DNA from: Collinsella sp. UBA6357
GTDB lineage: Bacteria > Actinomycetota > Coriobacteriia > Coriobacteriales > Coriobacteriaceae
DNA length: 44,507 nucleotides
Reading direction: 5' to 3'
NCBI GenBank assembly: GCA_002437815.1
Contig: DJRP01000029.1
Span: forward strand, 1-44,507
In this document: positions 41,701 through 44,507 of the stretch, piece after piece
How positions within the stretch are numbered: position 1 is the first letter of the stretch
Layout of the letters: every line of letters starts with the position of its first letter
Position numbers and translations under genes: made by a program
Notes under the pieces: generated by a model
What the model saw: the letters and a program-made list of their open reading frames with translations, nothing else
The model's database searches: none
Told to the model about the DNA's origin: nothing

Positions 41701-42195
41701 ATGGAGACGGCAACAAAACAGCCATTCACAGCGGTTTACCAAGCGTGGGCGCAGGCGTGGGCCGACAACAGATTTACGACCAAAGAGATACTTATCCTCA
41801 TTGCCCTAGCCCAGTTCACTTACGAGGACGAGCAGGGCAGAAAATACGCGTGGCGAAGCCGCGCCGAGTTGGCAAAAGCCGCCGGGTGCAGCGAGTCAGG
41901 CGTAAAGACCGCCATAACGAGATTGAAGGGGACCGACCCAAATCGCGGGCGGAACATAAGGGGGCTAGAGCTGAAAAGCTCGGGCCACAAGGGCAGGGCG
42001 AGCGAGTACTACATAATGCCCGACACGCCCATAGCGCCCGACACGACCTCACGTAAGCGCAAAAAGGCGGAACGTAAATCAGCGGGCGTGGGAAAGCCCA
42101 GACCCGCCCACAAGAAGCAGGAACCACAGCGAAACGTGACGCCCCAAGAGCTTTTAAGCTTGGCCCGCAAGGGAAAATCACGGAGCGATAGCTAG
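41701..42195 (+). CDS. Winged-helix protein, putative replication initiator
   Basis: A 164-residue protein. The N-terminal 80 residues (FTTKEILILIALAQFT, then WRSRAELAKAAGCSESGVKTAITRLK) form a winged-helix domain like those of plasmid and phage replication initiators and DnaD-like proteins. The remainder is strongly basic (RKRKKAERK). It begins 12 bp after the excisionase-like gene, without a clear ribosome-binding site. The iteron-like repeats begin 27 bp after its stop codon, and the DnaB-like gene follows, which suggests a replication module. Identity as an initiator is inferred; a plain regulator is possible. Confidence 0.55.
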   Translation: METATKQPFTAVYQAWAQAWADNRFTTKEILILIALAQFTYEDEQGRKYAWRSRAELAKAAGCSESGVKTAITRLKGTDPNRGRNIRGLELKSSGHKGRASEYYIMPDTPIAPDTTSRKRKKAERKSAGVGKPRPAHKKQEPQRNVTPQELLSLARKGKSRSDS

Positions 42196-42222
42196 TGGCG
42201 TTTCCACGCGGGCGGCGCTATA

Positions 42223-42350
42223 GGGTATTCGGCTGGAACCCCCTACAAAGATACAAAGGGTATTCGGCTGGAACCCCCTACGGTTCAAAGGGGGGCACTG
42301 CAAAGGGTCCCTTTGGACGCGTTTGTAGGGTATTCACACTGAACCCCCCA
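42223..42350. repeat. Iteron-like direct repeats (possible origin)
   Basis: GGGTATTC-GGCTG-GAACCCCCTAC occurs at 42223-42246 and 42258-42281, and a variant with ACACT in the middle at 42328-42350. The starts are 35 and 70 bp apart, exactly one and two steps of 35. Each unit is itself a partial dyad (GGGTATTC against GAACCCCC). A perfect palindrome CAAAGGGTCCCTTTG (42301-42315) lies between copies two and three. Position between a putative initiator and a DnaB-like gene suits a replication origin. Operators are the alternative. The rest of 42196-42519 shows no gene. Confidence 0.65.
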
Positions 42351-42519
42351 TAAGAAGAGAAGAAGGGGCGCTATCCGCCCACGCTCCTTATGTCGCGTGG
42401 TCGCTATCGCCCTCTCCTATTCAAAAATCTAAAAATACACGCGACCCGCCAAGACGCTTATGGACAAACCAAACCAGAGGACGCCCCTACCGACAAAAAC
42501 CACTATGAAAGGAATAAAA

Positions 42520-43881
42520 ATGGTCGAAGCTAGAGCAGCGGACGCGGCGCAAGCGAAAAACGAATGTGCGCCCACCGATGATGAAAGAAAGAACGCTATC
42601 GAATCCCTCGAATGGCTGGACGGCCTGAAACGGGCAATCGCAACGAGAGTGGGTGCCCCCGTTCCCCGCGTGAGAACGGGGATTGCGGTACTTGATAACG
42701 CGCTGGGCGGCGGACTGTGCCCCGGCTTGCACCTAATCACCGCAAGGCCGTCAGAGGGCAAGACGGCCCTAGCGTTGTTCGCGTGCCTTGCGAGTGCACA
42801 GACCGACAGGCCAAGATTTGACGAGCGAATCGTTTACTGGGGGCTGGACATGGACGAAGTGGAGGTAAACGCCCGCCTAGCTAGCTGCGTGTCGATGCTA
42901 CACAGCAATGAACTGTGTATTGAGCCGTTCGAATACAAATGCGCACTGACCGAACTTGGCAACTTGGCGGAAAAGCTACCAGACGAACTAGTACATAACA
43001 TCGATGCTTATCGAGAAGGTTTAAAGGACGGTAGGGTATCAGCGGAAACGTCAGCGAGTATCGTGCGCACCGTAGAAGGCTTAAAAAAGCTGGTAGACGA
43101 ATCGCCCGCTATTGGCGGCTACCTGAAGGCAGCGAAGAAAGCTGACGAGTTGCTGACAGGCAATAGCGATATCAGCGCACTAGAGTTTTGGAAACCGAAA
43201 GACAGCAGGCGCGGGGAGGTCAAAGCACTGCTAGACAGCGACATGCGATACAGGTACGCAACGGGGCATATTGCGGAGCTGGGGAACCTGATAGGGATAA
43301 AGCCCATCACGTACAGGGACCACGAAGGAAAGGGCAAAATTGTAGAGAGAAACATGGACGAAGCGTATGGACTCCTACACCCCGATTCATACTATAACCT
43401 TGAAGAAGACGAAGAGAGGATAGTCGGGCGCAAACCAAGCGGCGATGAGGTTGAGTTGCTGCTTATATACCTCTACAGCTGGGCGGATAATATACGTTTC
43501 TGCGTGGTCGATTACCTACAACGCCTTTCCGTGGCGCCCGGCAACGCCAATGGAGATGCGGCGCAGAGGACAGACGCGGTTATCGAGATGCTTTCTAGCG
43601 CGGCCCAAGAGCTACAAATACCGATTATCGTCATAAGCGACATGTCCAAGGAAGCGGCACGCTCGAAGACGCCAAGCATGTTCAACGCGAGCGGTAACAG
43701 CAAGACCGCGTACCTGCCACAGACCGTCACGGAGATAACAACCGCCAAGACAGACAATGACGGGATTGTAGACATGAAGCTGAACATAGTGAAGAACAGG
43801 CAGGGGCAGAAAGGGGCCGTAAGGCTCAGGTACCTGCCCGCGTACAACTGCTTTATCGAGCCGGACGAGGACGAGCAGTAG
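42520..43881 (+). CDS. DnaB-like RecA-fold ATPase/helicase of the element
   Basis: A 453-residue protein. The segment RTGIAVLDNALGGGLCPGLH precedes a Walker A-like ARPSEGKTAL (around residues 75-84), and FCVVDYLQRL is the Walker B strand with the Gln typical of DnaB. IIVISDMSKEA follows, as in DnaB H3-type motifs. About 240 residues separate Walker A from Walker B, far more than in DnaB, because of a charged helical insertion. The frame opens at 42460; ATG 42520 has AAAGGA six bases upstream. It probably unwinds or loads at the element's origin. Other RecA-fold primase-helicase proteins such as RepA are alternatives. Confidence 0.78.
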   Translation: MVEARAADAAQAKNECAPTDDERKNAIESLEWLDGLKRAIATRVGAPVPRVRTGIAVLDNALGGGLCPGLHLITARPSEGKTALALFACLASAQTDRPRFDERIVYWGLDMDEVEVNARLASCVSMLHSNELCIEPFEYKCALTELGNLAEKLPDELVHNIDAYREGLKDGRVSAETSASIVRTVEGLKKLVDESPAIGGYLKAAKKADELLTGNSDISALEFWKPKDSRRGEVKALLDSDMRYRYATGHIAELGNLIGIKPITYRDHEGKGKIVERNMDEAYGLLHPDSYYNLEEDEERIVGRKPSGDEVELLLIYLYSWADNIRFCVVDYLQRLSVAPGNANGDAAQRTDAVIEMLSSAAQELQIPIIVISDMSKEAARSKTPSMFNASGNSKTAYLPQTVTEITTAKTDNDGIVDMKLNIVKNRQGQKGAVRLRYLPAYNCFIEPDEDEQ

Positions 43882-44100
43882 ACGCGGGCCGCACTCTAAA
43901 GATAGGGGGAGGGGCGGTAAGCTATCTAGCTGGGCAAACGGCGGCAGACCATCCGCGTGGCCCTCTTCCTCTCTCCCCGACCATATTAGCGGCGAGTGCC
44001 CCCAGACGGGCGGAAACGAGGGGAATTGGAACGCAAAGCAGCGGGCGCGGGGACGCAGCGCAAGCGGCACACCGCCCACCCATCGAGTCTTGACGTAGCC

Positions 44101-44507
44101 ATGCAAGGTGACGAATCGGGCAGAGCGCCGAGGAACGGGGAGCGATGGACGGACGAAGAGCGCAGATACTTAATCGCGCACGCCCCAGACGGCTACATAA
44201 TGCTCGCAATGGCTCTTGGGCGCTCTGAGAACGCAGTCAGGAGCCAAGCGGACAAGATGGGCGTAACAATCACCATGCGCCCAAGATTGGGCGGAATATG
44301 CCCCCTCTGCGGGCTGCACAGGCTGAGAGAGGGCGGACACAAGCACGCCTACCGAATGGGCGTGTGCCCGTCATGCTACGAAAGCCTGAAAGCGGACGCG
44401 CTGGGCGAACGCGTGGACATGCTCAGGGAGTACAGGCGCTACCAAGCGACAAAGGCGAGTCTAAGAAGGGAGAGGGCGAAGCTAAGATGGCGTCGAAAAA
44501 GTTGGTG
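44101..44507 (+). CDS. SANT-like/zinc-ribbon protein, cut by the window end
   Basis: The frame is open to the right edge, so at least 135 residues are encoded. RWTDEERRYLIAHAP with ALGRSENAVRSQADKMGV (residues 15-53) is the SANT/Myb-like helix-turn-helix common in phage proteins. CPLC and CPSC about 25 residues apart form a zinc ribbon. A basic helix follows. No ribosome-binding site precedes the ATG; a TTG at 44029 and a GTG at 43996 are in frame, and an in-frame stop lies at 43987. The gap 43882-44100 shows nothing else. The function may be DNA binding or nuclease accessory. Confidence 0.6.
   Translation, partial: MQGDESGRAPRNGERWTDEERRYLIAHAPDGYIMLAMALGRSENAVRSQADKMGVTITMRPRLGGICPLCGLHRLREGGHKHAYRMGVCPSCYESLKADALGERVDMLREYRRYQATKASLRRERAKLRWRRKSW

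Larger units (their letters stand above)
38826..44507. mobile_element. Integrative element in tRNA-Gly, left part (right end outside window)
   Basis: From the tRNA-Gly scar rightwards all genes run on the plus strand and are of mobile-element type: tyrosine integrase, a small disrupted gene, helix-turn-helix proteins, an excisionase-like protein, a replication-type winged-helix protein, iteron-like repeats, a DnaB-like ATPase and a zinc-ribbon protein. Codon choice changes (more AGG, ATA and GGG). No capsid, terminase, conjugation or resistance gene appears in the 5.7 kb visible. It may be a replicating integrative element, a satellite or the end of a prophage. Confidence 0.82.

Overview
The window looks like a chromosome segment of a high-GC, anaerobic gut actinobacterium of class Coriobacteriia, most likely Collinsella or a close relative. 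This is inferred from gene content and base composition (formate hydrogenlyase, selenocysteine machinery, tig-clpP-clpX order), not from a database match. Almost every gene from 1 to 37.3 kb lies on the minus strand; from 37.7 kb onward genes lie on the plus strand.

Region 1 (1-8.3 kb) is housekeeping. Read in transcription order (right to left) it holds tRNA-Leu(UAG), trigger factor (TTG start), ClpP, ClpX with a terminator, valyl-tRNA synthetase, and folylpolyglutamate synthase. Two homologous nested-hairpin elements of about 110-125 nt flank valS (1561-1684 and 4412-4522). They share a conserved unpaired core and differ in their stems, and are the best candidate here for an uncharacterised structured repeat or RNA.

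Region 2 (8.4-15.9 kb) holds a molybdenum hydroxylase (a fused 2Fe-2S/molybdopterin subunit plus an FAD subunit), two small cupins, glutamate dehydrogenase, a Cys-rich DUF3343 protein and MobA. Four copies of a hairpin repeat (core TCCCAAAGTGCCAGGGGC) sit in pairs on either side of the hydroxylase genes.

Region 3 (15.9-37.3 kb) is a formate and selenium metabolism island. selA-selB-selC (tRNA-Sec) supply selenocysteine. fdhF has an in-frame UGA (Sec140) followed by a SECIS-like stem-loop. A complete Hyf-type (FHL-2) [NiFe] hydrogenase follows, with three Mrp-antiporter-like subunits, then HycH- and HycI-type maturation proteins and a FocA formate channel. MobA next door can supply the bis-MGD cofactor. 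Together these genes can import or export formate, oxidise it to CO2, reduce protons to H2 and possibly pump ions. selD, the hyp genes and an FhlA-type regulator are not in the window.

Region 4 (37.3-38.8 kb) is an AT-rich, palindrome-rich regulatory region, a RelB/DinJ-like antitoxin paired with a PIN-domain protein, and a set of tandem and inverted repeats.

Region 5 (38.79 kb to the right end) is the left part of an integrative element. Only the 3' part of a tRNA-Gly(UCC) gene remains at 38788-38831, followed by candidate arm-type repeats and a tyrosine recombinase. Beyond these are a small gene broken at a 9-C tract, helix-turn-helix proteins, a putative replication protein, three iteron-like repeats spaced 35 and 70 bp apart, a DnaB-like ATPase and a truncated zinc-ribbon gene. 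The other end of the element lies outside the window.
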